This document shows positions 20,301-29,328 of a stretch of DNA of 64,000 nucleotides, piece after piece. The stretch lies in NCBI GenBank assembly GCA_013306675.1, contig JABLUY010000173.1, positions 1 through 64,000 of the forward strand, in the 5' to 3' direction. The position numbers and the translations under genes are program-made. The stretch is from Thraustochytrium sp. TN22. Its lineage: Eukaryota > Sar > Bigyra > Thraustochytrida > Thraustochytriidae. A model generated the notes under the pieces. That model worked only from the letters and a program-made list of their open reading frames with translations, was not told the origin of the DNA and searched no databases. The first letter of the stretch is position 1. Every line of letters starts with the position of its first letter.

Positions 20301-21082
20301 CGCAGGTCCGCGATCTCCCCTTCGCGCGCCTCGAGCAGCGCGCACGCCTCCAGGCGGAGGCGGTCCGCGTCGCTGGCGCGCTGCGAGGCCACGAGCGCCT
20401 CGGCACGCACGGCTGCGGCGGCTTCCTCGGACGCGAGCCGCGCCGCGAGCGCCTCGCTGGCATCGGTGCAGCGCGGGATAGCGAGCGCGAGTGCGAAGGC
20501 GAGCGACTCAAGCGCCTCGCGTGGTGCGGCACTCCGCTGGCGCCGCATACGGACCCGAAGGACGCCGCAAAGCGCGTCCAGGCCCACGGGCTGGTGGAAG
20601 ACCATGGTGGCGTCATCGTCGTCCACCACGTGGGCGACGGGCGCGGCGGTCCGCGCAATCTCAACGAGGATGCCGGGCGGGAGCGGGGGGGCATCGCGGG
20701 CGCTCCAGGCGGTTTGGCGGTCCGCGTGCAGGACGTAGAGTGCGACTTCTTGCACGTCGTCACCGAGGCCGGCGCGGGCGTCGCGCGCCACGGCGGCAAC
20801 GAGGTCCTCACAGGTGCGGCAGGGCGCGAGTAGGCGGCAGGCGCGGGCGAAGGCGGCCTCGTGGCGCGCTTCTCCGTGCCTGGCGGCCTCGCGCCTATGC
20901 AGAGCGTCCTGGCGCGCAGATAAGCGGGCGGCCGCCCTATCGAGCTGGTGCGTGAGATGCTGGAGCTGGGCGTCGAACTCCTGGTCTGCCTGCCGCGGCC
21001 CGGCGTTACCGTCGAGCGTGCGAGCGTGCCTGCGGCGCACCTCGCGCAGGTGCTGCTGCGCAGCGGAGCCGCGGTCGGCCAT
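17327..21082 (-). CDS. Long coiled-coil protein with GAF-like segments
   Basis: 1251 residues from the first in-frame ATG (21082, MADRGSAAQQ). Alternating long Glu/Gln/Ala/Arg-rich coiled coils and three more globular segments. The globular segments (about 60-170, 260-420 and 650-820 by eye) have the alternating pattern of GAF domains: hydrophobic strands such as EVALYVLHADRQTAW and CCQAWLCVEKEQGG, and an ending like GVLGALMVGVSSALSQDRFE then a helix. The last 370 residues are almost continuous coiled coil and end in a basic tail (KPKINIKAKGRLL). Such a build suits a cytoskeletal, centrosomal or ciliary scaffold, but I recognise no named family. The GAF assignment is inference. Confidence 0.72.
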   Translation of the reverse strand: MADRGSAAQQHLREVRRRHARTLDGNAGPRQADQEFDAQLQHLTHQLDRAAARLSARQDALHRREAARHGEARHEAAFARACRLLAPCRTCEDLVAAVARDARAGLGDDVQEVALYVLHADRQTAWSARDAPPLPPGILVEIARTAAPVAHVVDDDDATMVFHQPVGLDALCGVLRVRMRRQRSAAPREALESLAFALALAIPRCTDASEALAARLASEEAAAAVRAEALVASQRASDADRLRLEACALLEAREGEIADLRATADEHAETVRRNADLLAAASALRAVRAKDTEIAIAALETAFAAIVGLVRVSLVAYENVAGVTWLEAPAAAWQRLDPSSPAHLCCAARRMVFSDGRDHAFELMPNCSRVYVPVLLDAAAAGGEDPSSTSADDYTFAVGLALRDDRVTFTPLHADPVRFFVRASVGPFLLDRQAILEHAAAAQGFEAQLGESQAGQQAADTERAALAAQVAELEAQRDVLQRDRDDLRAQHNDLVSRHALLRESHDSLRHDLDAVRADLSAQNSTLRTSLGASDAALRETRAEAAALREALAIAQMAADEGAERVAYDEVDAQAALERLAGLLGAQIVDGAGGQVHEECKAGDEAALGTRHMLRDGGFKLLRKSDTPFAEAEVLAFRHVVAPRAAVLLRTRKAEEAKLRVETTASEQWLEAIRGCLHASHSLADLSAALETCVLPSLVPECCQAWLCVEKEQGGRVALWRGNRTCEAGAAEGIESALLAPGQRDSVMVDDASRDARRNRRAETALGLHRLAPHVLGITLRHPDSGGVLGALMVGVSSALSQDRFERISQFAVGVLGPLVHLVQTHEAVMRAQEDALKLERGQRDELDAWHDRWTALEACTSFTAMTAAEPELTEAARDALDKDLDALQTALREGLGEMSGSLPDRCVSVAGLEVAVPDVVSYVDAREAAQASRLMQERTAWERQRETYEAETRVLRERLHEAQRKHTEATAALHAAESASQEADRAHCTQKAIADTLREQVATLQVERDRAHRACRAAQDACKRAEHLVADVEEAREAALREHETAQADLHVELTNQRAAVEASQLALANAERELAAARTELEGAEAREQGHKATLEANQAAAQVKAQKAESDLLNLQTALAQSQEKLVEAQGKVLHYEEDLKVAQEAIAELRNEAWLRQAELAHQLSRLRREQEDAAAREDEEVEEHQAKAAKRRPAQAAKKQSKPKINIKAKGRLLHVDIAGTGGPSVSVESALGLRRAARPGVRQPRK

Positions 21083-21619
21083 GGCAGGCAGACAGACGCC
21101 CAGGTGGCGGCGGCGGTGACGGCAGCGGCGTTTGACTCTAGCGTTCACTTCGTACGAACCGCGGGCTCCTGGCTGGCTGGTAATAATTAGCCTCGCTCGC
21201 CGGCCGCAAGCCTCTGGCTAGGGCTGGCTAGGCTAGGCTAGTACGTACAAGGACGAAAAAGGGCGTGTGTCGGTTGAGCGGGGACGTGGGGACCAGGTAA
21301 ATCTGTCCCATAGGTGAGCACGACCACGTGTTGAAGACCCTCAGGCTTCCTACCGTTCGCCCTACCACTCAATAAAGGCCAAGACAGCGCAAGCCGAGAA
21401 TGAGGTCAAGTCGCGGTCGTCGTTCATGCCAAGAATGTGCGTGCGCATGCGGATGATTAGGTTTGTCCGAATGCACCGTCCGAGGCGCCTGTGCTGGAGG
21501 GCATGGAGATTGAACGTAAGGGACAGGCCACGGTAGACCAAAGAGGAGGATTTGTAAGGTAAGCTACATGCGATACATAAGGGGACACAGAGAAAACAGA
21601 GAGGGGCTCAGAGCAGCGT
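21083..21619. other. Intergenic region with CTAG cluster
   Basis: 5' side of the coiled-coil gene and 3' side of the next minus-strand gene. 21190-21245 is a cluster of GGCTAGG/CTAG motifs. The rest is unique, AT-richer sequence without an open frame of note. Confidence 0.5.
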
Positions 21620-22507
21620 CTAGCTCCGGAGGAGAAAATCGAGGCATGGGATGAGCGAGGCCCACGCGATGCCGGCGGCGGCTTTGGTTGGCGCACTGCG
21701 GTGCGTTCTGGTGACGAGGCCGAAGTCGTCATGGTCGTTACTGTCGTCGCTGTCGTCGTGGTGAATGTCGTCATCCTCGTCCTGGAAGAAGTCGACGTCT
21801 TCGAAGCCGCGGACGAAGTCAGCATGGCGCTGGTCGGCGAAATTTGCTGCTCCTGCTGCTGCTGCTGCTCCGGAAGAGGAGGGGTTGCCTGCGCGGCCGT
21901 CGTTGCAGCCGTCCTCATCCTCGGACTCGCTGTAGTCTCCAACCTCGGCGTCGACAAAGAAGGACAGCGGGATCTTGCGCCAGGGCCGCGTGCGGCGCAT
22001 GGCGTTGAGGCGGTTGCGGAAGTCAAGCGCGGCCTGCAGCTCGCGGTCGTCCGGCACGCGCAGGCCGATGGCCGCAAAGCGATGCGCGGGGACCGTGGAA
22101 CGGAAGAGGGCGGGCGTGCACTGGTGGTGCTGTGACTGCCGCACCGTGAGCGAGTGTGAGGCGGGGTCTTCGCTGGCCGGCGTGAGGGGCGAGCGGTCCT
22201 CCGAGGACGCAGCCGTAGACACGGAGGACGCAGAGCTCTGGGAGCTGGCGACCTTGCGCAGACCCGAAGTACGCGCCACGACCCTCTTCTTCCACGCTGC
22301 CTGCGGCGGGTGGCGCCTGCGGCACGTCCTGCTGGTGCTGTTGCTAGCGAGGCTCGTGCTGCTCACCGTCCAGCGCCTGCCCGCGGCCGGCATGTCCGCG
22401 CGTGGCTTGGTGACAACCTCCGCGACCGCGTGGCGCTGCCTGAGCCCGTGCTCCATGGTCACCAGCAGCACGTCCGTGCTCTCGTCGACGGCCTGCAGGC
22501 TCGTCAT
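21620..22507 (-). CDS. Hypothetical acidic protein
   Basis: 295 residues from ATG 22507 (MTSLQAVDE). Three zones are visible: a Ser/Thr/Arg-rich N-terminus, a compact segment (about 140-185; ELQAALDFRNRLNAM then PWRKIPLSFFVDAE) that looks like a folded conserved core, and an Asp/His-rich tail ending in a hydrophobic stretch (AGIAWASLIPCLDFLL). I do not recognise a family. Coding status rests on the length of the open frame and codon bias in the core. The frame remains open upstream to 22768 but without another ATG. Confidence 0.5.
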   Translation of the reverse strand: MTSLQAVDESTDVLLVTMEHGLRQRHAVAEVVTKPRADMPAAGRRWTVSSTSLASNSTSRTCRRRHPPQAAWKKRVVARTSGLRKVASSQSSASSVSTAASSEDRSPLTPASEDPASHSLTVRQSQHHQCTPALFRSTVPAHRFAAIGLRVPDDRELQAALDFRNRLNAMRRTRPWRKIPLSFFVDAEVGDYSESEDEDGCNDGRAGNPSSSGAAAAAGAANFADQRHADFVRGFEDVDFFQDEDDDIHHDDSDDSNDHDDFGLVTRTHRSAPTKAAAGIAWASLIPCLDFLLRS

Positions 22508-25500
22508 GCGGTCTTGCTGGCTGTGCGACGACGATGTGACGGAGGCGGTCGGCGCAAAGCTCCAGCGTTCGGCTGGCTGGCCGCTGGATGCCCGGGGCGG
22601 GGCGAGGCGGGGCGGGGCGGGCGTTGGCGCGGCGACCCCGCGCTCGCCTGGGTCTCTGGCGTGCCTCAGCCGCCTGGCTACAAGCCAAGCTCTTCTGCTG
22701 CTGCAAGCTTGGCGAGGGAGAACTTCCGGAGAAGAAGTAAAAGGCTCACTGTCAGTGCCGTTGGCCACCCCGGCGATCGTGGTCGCCGGCTCGGCTCAGC
22801 GAGCGCCGAGGCACAGCGACGCCGCGAGACGCCAACCGAGCCGAGCCGAGCCGAGCCGAGCCGAGCCGAGGCAAGCAAGCAAGCTAGCTAGCTCCGCCGC
22901 AGCTGCCACGCGCGCTTGGCGAGGAATGGGATTGGCGGCGTGACCTCGACTGCTGCTGCGTTGCCATGCACCGCCATGCACCCCGTCTTGGAAGCTAGTG
23001 ATAGGTGTCCGTGCACAGCTGGCACTCTGCATTGCACTCGCATCTGCAGAGCGGGTGCACGTTCGCGTACGGTACTACACACGTTTCGTGGCATAGCCCC
23101 GTTCGCGCACAGGGTCTGCGATCTTGCGAGAAGGGAGCGTCGAGCGTCGAGCGTCGAAATGGAGATCGCCTCCCGAAATGCGCGACGTGACGACGCTGCG
23201 CCTCCCGAAATGCGCGACGTGACGACGCTGCGCAGCATCGGAGCTCATGGCGACGCGCCGGGCGGGCCGCGGGCCGCCGCCACGGCCGTGAAGACATTTG
23301 CCGACGAACGAACCTGGAAGCCAAGTTTGGTTTGCTTTGGGTTGTCGTCGCTTGTCGAAGAGCGTTGCGATGGCGAGCAAGAGCGCGAGCTGGCAGTGGC
23401 AGCCTGGCGGGTGGTCAGCCGGTCCAAGCTGGCCGCCAGCGGCCGAGGTCAGGCCGCTGTGAAAAGGGTCGCGAGTGTCGATCACGCACAAGTATTGGAC
23501 GCCCCCCACCCTGTCTGCGGGGTGGCTGTGGTCCGTGGAGGCGCGGAGAAGGGCGGCGGTCGTGGGTTGCACAGAGATGCGCCGGCGCCGATGCCGCTCC
23601 ACCGCGCCTGCACAGCTTCTGTGCGTGAGGAGGGCTGACTGCGTGACTTGCACTCGTTGTCACGGTTTTGGGGCCGCGGGCATGCTGGCGGGCAGCACTG
23701 TGGGACCTGGATACAGCCCGCAGCTGCGCACAGGGCCTGCGTTACGCGCAGTGGCAGCAGGGCGGCCTGCCAGTGGCTGCCAGGTTGCGTGATCGGCCGC
23801 GGAGCCTTCCCGAGTCCTGCCTGCGCTTTCAAGTTGACTCACTCCTTGCGTCCACATACGTCCAGCGGTGGGACTAGCTACAAGTGCCGGGTCGGTCGCG
23901 GCGGCACGGCAAGTCTCACGCGGAAGCAACCGGTCTCATGCGGAAGGAGGTTGTGCAGCCACAGCCGTGCTGGTTGCCAGGCGCGATCGGCCAACCAGCT
24001 CGCAAGGTTTAAGAAAAGCTAGGCCTGCCTAGGCCTCTCTCTCTCTCTCTCTCTCCCATGATTCCTCCTTCGAACTTGCTTGGTGGCTGGCTGCCCGTCC
24101 CCCCAGTGTCACCACGCGCCACTCACGCCTCCTTCCTGAGCTTCGCCTTGCCTGCGGCACTGGCGACACTGACCGACGCGAGGGGACAGCGCGGAGCGAG
24201 CTTCCCGTCGCGGTTTTCGCTCCGAGCCGCGCGCCAATGAAGTTCTCGCCGCCCGCGGCGCGGCGCTTCGGGCCAGGCAGCCGCACAGCGCGCCGCAAGA
24301 AGCCACGCGCCGTGAAGCCACGCGCCGTGACGCACGCCAAGGCGCGGCGAAGCCAAGGGCGATGGCGCGCCGTAGGCTCCCTGGTCGCAGAATGAATCAC
24401 GTAGGCTCGATCTTCCTGTGGCACCACGTCAGTACGCGCCGCGCTCTAGTAGCCGAGCTAGGAGCTAGCCCTGGCGACAGCGACCACGAAGGCGAGCTGG
24501 CCTGGCCAGCCAGCACCAGCACTGCGCTGCGTGCAGCCGAGAGCGCACGGCACGAACTGTGATGCCATGATGGGTGAGGCTGGATCCTGCGGTGACGGCG
24601 AAGCGCGAGGCCGCATCACGGCGCCGTCCGGGGCCACCGAGTGCTCGCTCGCTCTTTGCAGCGTGCAGTGCGTGGCGCTCTCTCGGCGCGTCTGTGCGAG
24701 CGTGCTGCGCGCTGCGCACGCGAGCGAGCGAGCAAGCAAGTAAACTTAAGCGCGAGGATGGACGAATCTCGCCGCACGCCGCTGCGCTGCGCTGCGCTGC
24801 GCTGCGCTCTGCGCCTGCGGCGGCGTCCGCCGAGAGCCCCTGGCGCGCCTCGCTCGCGGCGGCGGCCCCGACCGGCCCCCGCGCGGCCGGCTGAGGCTGG
24901 CCGGCTGCCTGGCCGGCCGGCTGCATTGCTGCTGGCTTGGCTGGCTGGCTGGCTGGCTGGCCCTCGCGACTTCTCAGGGGCGCGGCGGAGCGCGCGCCGC
25001 CGCGCCTTCCTGCGCCAGCCGGCCGGGCCTCGGCGCTTGACGCCAGCCAGCTTAGTGGCAGCAGCGACCTGGTCATGGCGGGCAGTTGGAAGGCGGAAGT
25101 CGCCTGCTTCTACTTGCTTGTGGCTGCTTCTTGCTTGACGAACTCGACGGGCGCTTCAAGTTCCCGCCGCGCTGCCTGTGCAGCAGCAGCAGCGCTTGAC
25201 TTGACCCACCGCGCGGCGCGGCGCGGCCAGAGCGGCGCGGCGCGGCCAGAGCGGCGCGGCCAGAGCGAGCACTGCAGGTAGAGGGCTGGTCCGGGCCAGA
25301 GAGGGCGGCGCGTCGAGCGCGGCGCGCGTGGGAGCGAGTCTCAGCGAAAGGTCCCCAAGCCGAGTCAAGCCAAGCCAGCAAGCCACCAAGCACTTGCTCA
25401 CGCACTGCCGTGCCTGCCTGCCTGCCTGCACGCCGCGAGCGAGCGAGAGGAGGCGAGCGAGCAAACCTGCAAAGAAAGCGCTGCGCTCCGCGTGTCTCGC

Positions 25501-26765
25501 TCCGCGCGTCGAGTCTCGCTCAGCCGCGCTCTCGGGTCTTCTCGTCTCGTGCTCGGCGTCTCGTCGGTGGGGATCGTGGATCCCAGGCACTTGACGCAGG
25601 CGCGCAGGCAGCAAGGCAGGCAAGGCAGGCAAGCAGGCCGAGTCAAGTCTATCAAGCGCCGCGGCCTTGGCTTCCTTCGCTCGCGGTCGCGCGCTCCATC
25701 GAGCCCTCGGCTCCGCTGCGCTCCGCTCCCGCGGCGCCCCGGTCGATCTCGCCAGCGGCGGCGCCCGCGGCGCCCGCGCGCCTGCGCCCGTCAGGGTCGG
25801 CCGCTCGCAGGTAGCTGCTGCGCTCGTTGGGGAAGAAGCGCACGTGCAATCCAGCAGCGGCGCCAGCCAGCACCGCGGCAAACCGTCCACCTCGGCGCTG
25901 TGCAGCCGCCGCACTCGCTCCACCGCGCTGGCCAGCGGCAGCAGCGCCGTCACGCGCCGCGGGCGACCACCGGGCAGCCAGCCGAGCAGAGTCGTGGCGG
26001 CCACGGGCTGGGTCGGCGCCTCGATCTTCGCAAGCGGAGCGACCACGAGCAGGCATTTTCATTTCAAATCGGCATAACCAAGCCGTCGCGCGAGGCGAGG
26101 CGAGCCCGCGCGCCACGGCCACGGCCACGGCCACGGCCGCGCAGTGCAGTGCAGCGCAGCGCAGCGCAGCACAGCACGGCAGTGCAGCGCAGCGCAGCGC
26201 AGCGAGGCAGCGCCTCGGCGGTTGCTCGCGGCCTCCTCACGCGGTACCCGTCACCGGGCAGGGACCTGCCGTAACAACAGCCGACTCCGCTCCACTCCAC
26301 TCCAACTCCTCGCGGCCGCTCGCTCGCTCGCGCCGACCCACGGCCGCGCGGCAGGCAAACGCAGAGGCGAGCGCAGGCGCAGCGGCAGCGCAGCAGCGCA
26401 GCAGAGCAGCGCGGCGCGGCGCGGCGACCCACCCGCCAAGGCGAGCCAAGCGAGCCTGGGCGGCGCGGCCGAGGAAGAAGCAGCGGCGGGGTGGCGCACT
26501 GTGAGTCACGAGCGAGCGGGCCTGCGCGTAGCCAACTGAGCCGGGCGAGAGCTACTTGACGCGTGGCGGGCGCGGCAAAGCGGCAACGCGGGAGAGCGCG
26601 CGCGAGCTCGGTCGCAACGGCAGCGGCGTGCAGCGCTCGGCGGCAGCGGCCAGCCAGCGAACGAGCGAGCGAGCGAAGGAACGAAGGAGCGAAAGGGCGA
26701 CCGCGAGGTCGCGGGTGGGATCGCGGCCCGTCATCGCGTGTTTCTGCTCGGCGGCAACGGCGAGC
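22508..26765. other. 4.3-kb gene-poor divergent region
   Basis: Between the hypothetical minus-strand gene and the plus-strand MYB gene. Made of simple and low-complexity blocks: (CCGAG)7 at 22836-22870, a 32-bp direct repeat at 23168-23231, a CT run at 24035-24055, GGCT/GGCC runs near 24890-24960, and GC-rich AGCGCAGC strings to 26550. Many open frames cross it on both strands, but none has a start, domain or composition I trust. The last part is likely the MYB promoter and 5' UTR. Confidence 0.5.
23168..23231. repeat. 32-bp perfect tandem direct repeat (two units)
   Basis: The unit GCCTCCCGAAATGCGCGACG... occurs at 23168 and again at 23200 without change. A shorter GAGCGTC triplication precedes it at about 23136-23156. 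Confidence 0.85.
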
Positions 26766-28601
26766 ATGGAGGACGTCGAGCGGCGGTTGCCGGAGGACGA
26801 GCGCTCGGACCTGCCGGACTTGGAGGCGCTGCTGGACCCTCTGCTGGGCGATGTGGACGCGGTGAGCATCATGAAGGACGATGTGATGATGCTGGACGCC
26901 ATTCAGGCGGACGTGACGGAGGAGTTCCTCGAGGGCGTGGAGACGCCGCTGACAACCATGGTGGTCTTCAACGACGACTCGCTCGAGCCCAGCAAGCCGA
27001 GCCAGCTGCGCAGCGCGCCCACCGACACTGCCAGGCCAACGGACGAGGTCGAGGACCTCATCTCGTCCAAGGACTCTGCGCTGCGCATGATTGAGTTCCT
27101 GCAGGGCCAGCTGCGCGCCAAGCAGGACGAGATTGAGGAGCTGCGTCGTGGCGGCGCCGCCACGACGCTGCCCGCTGCTGCGGCGGTCTCGCAGCCCGTG
27201 GACGTTGGCTCGCGCCCGCTGCAGCTGCGCAAGAACCTCAACGATGACTTTGAACGCATCGTCGAGGAGGCAGTGGCCGCCGTCCAAGACACCTCCGAGG
27301 CCGACTGGGACCACGCGCGCGCGCTCAAGTCGGCCTCCGGCGCCGACCCGCGCACGCGCACGCGTAGTTCCTCGCTGTCCTCGGTCGCCGACGTCTTTGA
27401 GCCGCTCCCGGCTATCCAGCCAGAGCAGCCGCAGCCGCAGCCGCAGCCGCAGCTGCAGGAGCAGGACCAGGCGCAGGCGCAGCAGCAGGACCAGCAGGCA
27501 GCGCGCCGCAAGAAGCGCAAGCTTTCGCCGCCTTCTTCGTCGCCGGCCGTGCCGGCACTTTCCTCTTCTTCGTGTTCGCCTTCGTCCGCGACCTCGATGC
27601 CATCCACAAAGCGCATTCGCAAGCCATCCGCCAAGGTCGTCGCTGGCATGGAGTCGGACTCGGCGCTCGCTGAGGCCGTGGCGGCCGCACGCGCGCCCGA
27701 GCTCCCCTCGCAGCGCCGCGCCTCTTCCTCGAGCGCCGCATCCACGGCCTCGTCCACATCGAGTACCGCGCGCCTCGCGCGCCTCGCCTCGTCCGCATCT
27801 TCGGCCGATTCGGTCGGGTCCGCGGACGACGGCGCCGATAGCGACGGCGAGGGCGAGGGCGGCTCCAAGAAGACCGCGCGCCGCTGGACCTCGGAGCAGG
27901 ACGAGGAGCTGCGCCGCGCCGTGGAGCGCCACAACGGCCAGAACTGGAAGGCCATCGCCAGCATGGTGCACGGCCGCGACCATGTGCAGTGCCTGCAGCG
28001 CTGGAAGAAGGTGCTTCAGCCCGGCCTCGTCAAGGGCATGTGGAGCAAGGAGGAGGACGACCTGCTGCTCGAGCTCATGAGCACCAGCAAGCCCAAGAAC
28101 TGGGCCGAGGTCGCACAGCGCATCCCCGGCCGCACCGCCAAGCAGTGCCGCGAGCGCTGGAGCCTCAACCTTGATCCGGCCATCAACCGCGGCGCATGGA
28201 CGCAGGCTGAGGACGAGCTTCTCCTGCGCCTGCACGACAAGCTCGGCAACCGCTGGGCCGAGATCAAGCGTCACCTTAAGGGCCGCACCGAGAACGGCGT
28301 CAAGACGCGCTTCAAGAGCATCGAGCGCGCGCGCGCCAAGGATCGCGAGGTCACCTGGACGCCCGACCTTGAGAAGCAGCTTCACAACATCGCCGTGCGC
28401 TTCGACTGCCAGATGGACGAGGTCGCCAAGCACCTGCCGCGCCTGCTCCGGGGCATCTCCTCCCAGGCCATGCGCGAGCACTGCAAAATTCTGCGCGATG
28501 CCGAGGCGCGTCGCGCCCGCGCTGCCGTCGCTGCGGGCCCGCGCGTGCATGGACTCAAGTTCCCTGCTGACAACCCGCTGCTCGCTACCAACCGCTGGTG
28601 A
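26766..28601 (+). CDS. R1R2R3-MYB transcription factor
   Basis: 611 residues from the first ATG in frame (26766, MEDVERRLPED). Residues 1-130 are acidic and could be an activation region. A Gln/Pro-rich low-complexity middle follows, with a basic KKRKL signal. Three MYB repeats lie at about 372-420 (RRWTSEQDEELRRAV), 424-471 (GMWSKEEDDLLLEL) and 476-521 (GAWTQAEDELLLRLHD), each with the spaced Trp pattern and the DNA-reading third helix (CLQRWKK, QCRERWSLNLDP, VKTRFKSI). A fourth, weaker SANT-like block (TWTPDLEKQLHNIAV) follows. The 3R arrangement is that of c-MYB and plant MYB3R proteins, nuclear regulators often tied to the cell cycle. The frame upstream of 26766 is open but has no ATG. 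Confidence 0.93.
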   Translation: MEDVERRLPEDERSDLPDLEALLDPLLGDVDAVSIMKDDVMMLDAIQADVTEEFLEGVETPLTTMVVFNDDSLEPSKPSQLRSAPTDTARPTDEVEDLISSKDSALRMIEFLQGQLRAKQDEIEELRRGGAATTLPAAAAVSQPVDVGSRPLQLRKNLNDDFERIVEEAVAAVQDTSEADWDHARALKSASGADPRTRTRSSSLSSVADVFEPLPAIQPEQPQPQPQPQLQEQDQAQAQQQDQQAARRKKRKLSPPSSSPAVPALSSSSCSPSSATSMPSTKRIRKPSAKVVAGMESDSALAEAVAAARAPELPSQRRASSSSAASTASSTSSTARLARLASSASSADSVGSADDGADSDGEGEGGSKKTARRWTSEQDEELRRAVERHNGQNWKAIASMVHGRDHVQCLQRWKKVLQPGLVKGMWSKEEDDLLLELMSTSKPKNWAEVAQRIPGRTAKQCRERWSLNLDPAINRGAWTQAEDELLLRLHDKLGNRWAEIKRHLKGRTENGVKTRFKSIERARAKDREVTWTPDLEKQLHNIAVRFDCQMDEVAKHLPRLLRGISSQAMREHCKILRDAEARRARAAVAAGPRVHGLKFPADNPLLATNRW

Positions 28602-29328
28602 TCGAACCACTTTGCTTCTTCAAGCCCGAGTTGACAAGAGAGAGAGAGAGATACGACGTCCAAGGAGTGGGCCGGCCTGAAAAGCTCGTGCATGCACGCA
28701 CGCACGCACACACGCATGCACCAAGGCGAGGCGAGGCGAGACGAGATCAGCAACGGAGTGCCTGTCGGCGCCCCAGGCTCGCGTCTCTCGCTCAACTCAG
28801 CCTTGTCGGTGTATTCTCATGCTCGGCCTGTCTCTTCGCCTGAACCCTTCTGACTTCGCGACGTACCATTAGCACCTTCTAGTTCGTGATACTTCTGAGA
28901 TGAATATGATTGAGAATGAGCTCTGCTGACTGCTGGTTTGTCTGTCTGGCTGATCGTCACGGCCGTCTGTCTGTCTCCTCATCCCTTTTTTTTCTTTTTC
29001 TTCTCCACAGTCACTCTTCGCATTCACAAGTCGGTCTGTCAACGCTGTGTGAAGACAGTCAAACCGATCGCCGGGTCTCTCTCTCTCTCTCTCTCGGCAA
29101 GTTCGCACATTTTTCTCTCCTCAGATCAAAACAAAGCCACCCGGTAGTAGTGGCTGAGCAACAGACATTGACACATTGTGTGACTGGAGGTTCGGAGACT
29201 CCACAGTTACGAGATGTCACGATAGTTGACCGCGTCACGGGCAGCACTGGCACTGCCAGTGGCGCTGCACCGTCACGGGCGGCACGGCCCGGGCGCGCCG
29301 CGCCAGGGTGCGTGTGACGAGTCATCCT
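28602..29328. other. Convergent intergenic region with CT and GA runs
   Basis: 3' flanks of the MYB and GAA1 genes. Holds a GA run at about 28639-28650, CGCACGCACACACGCATG repeats near 28690 and a CT run at about 29075-29096. No gene seen. Confidence 0.55.

Noticed and set aside
22916-23638. 240-codon plus-strand frame in the gene-poor region
   Set aside because: Crosses the 32-bp tandem repeat, has mixed composition and no domain; equally long frames exist on the other strand.
25156-26134. Minus-strand frames near 26 kb (one starting MKMPARGRSACEDRG)
   Set aside because: Some local codon bias, but no ATG-to-stop frame with a coherent composition and no recognisable motif.
26064-28610. 848-codon minus-strand open frame over the MYB gene
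   Set aside because: Antisense shadow; Arg/Leu/Gly-rich without motifs, while the plus strand has clear MYB repeats.
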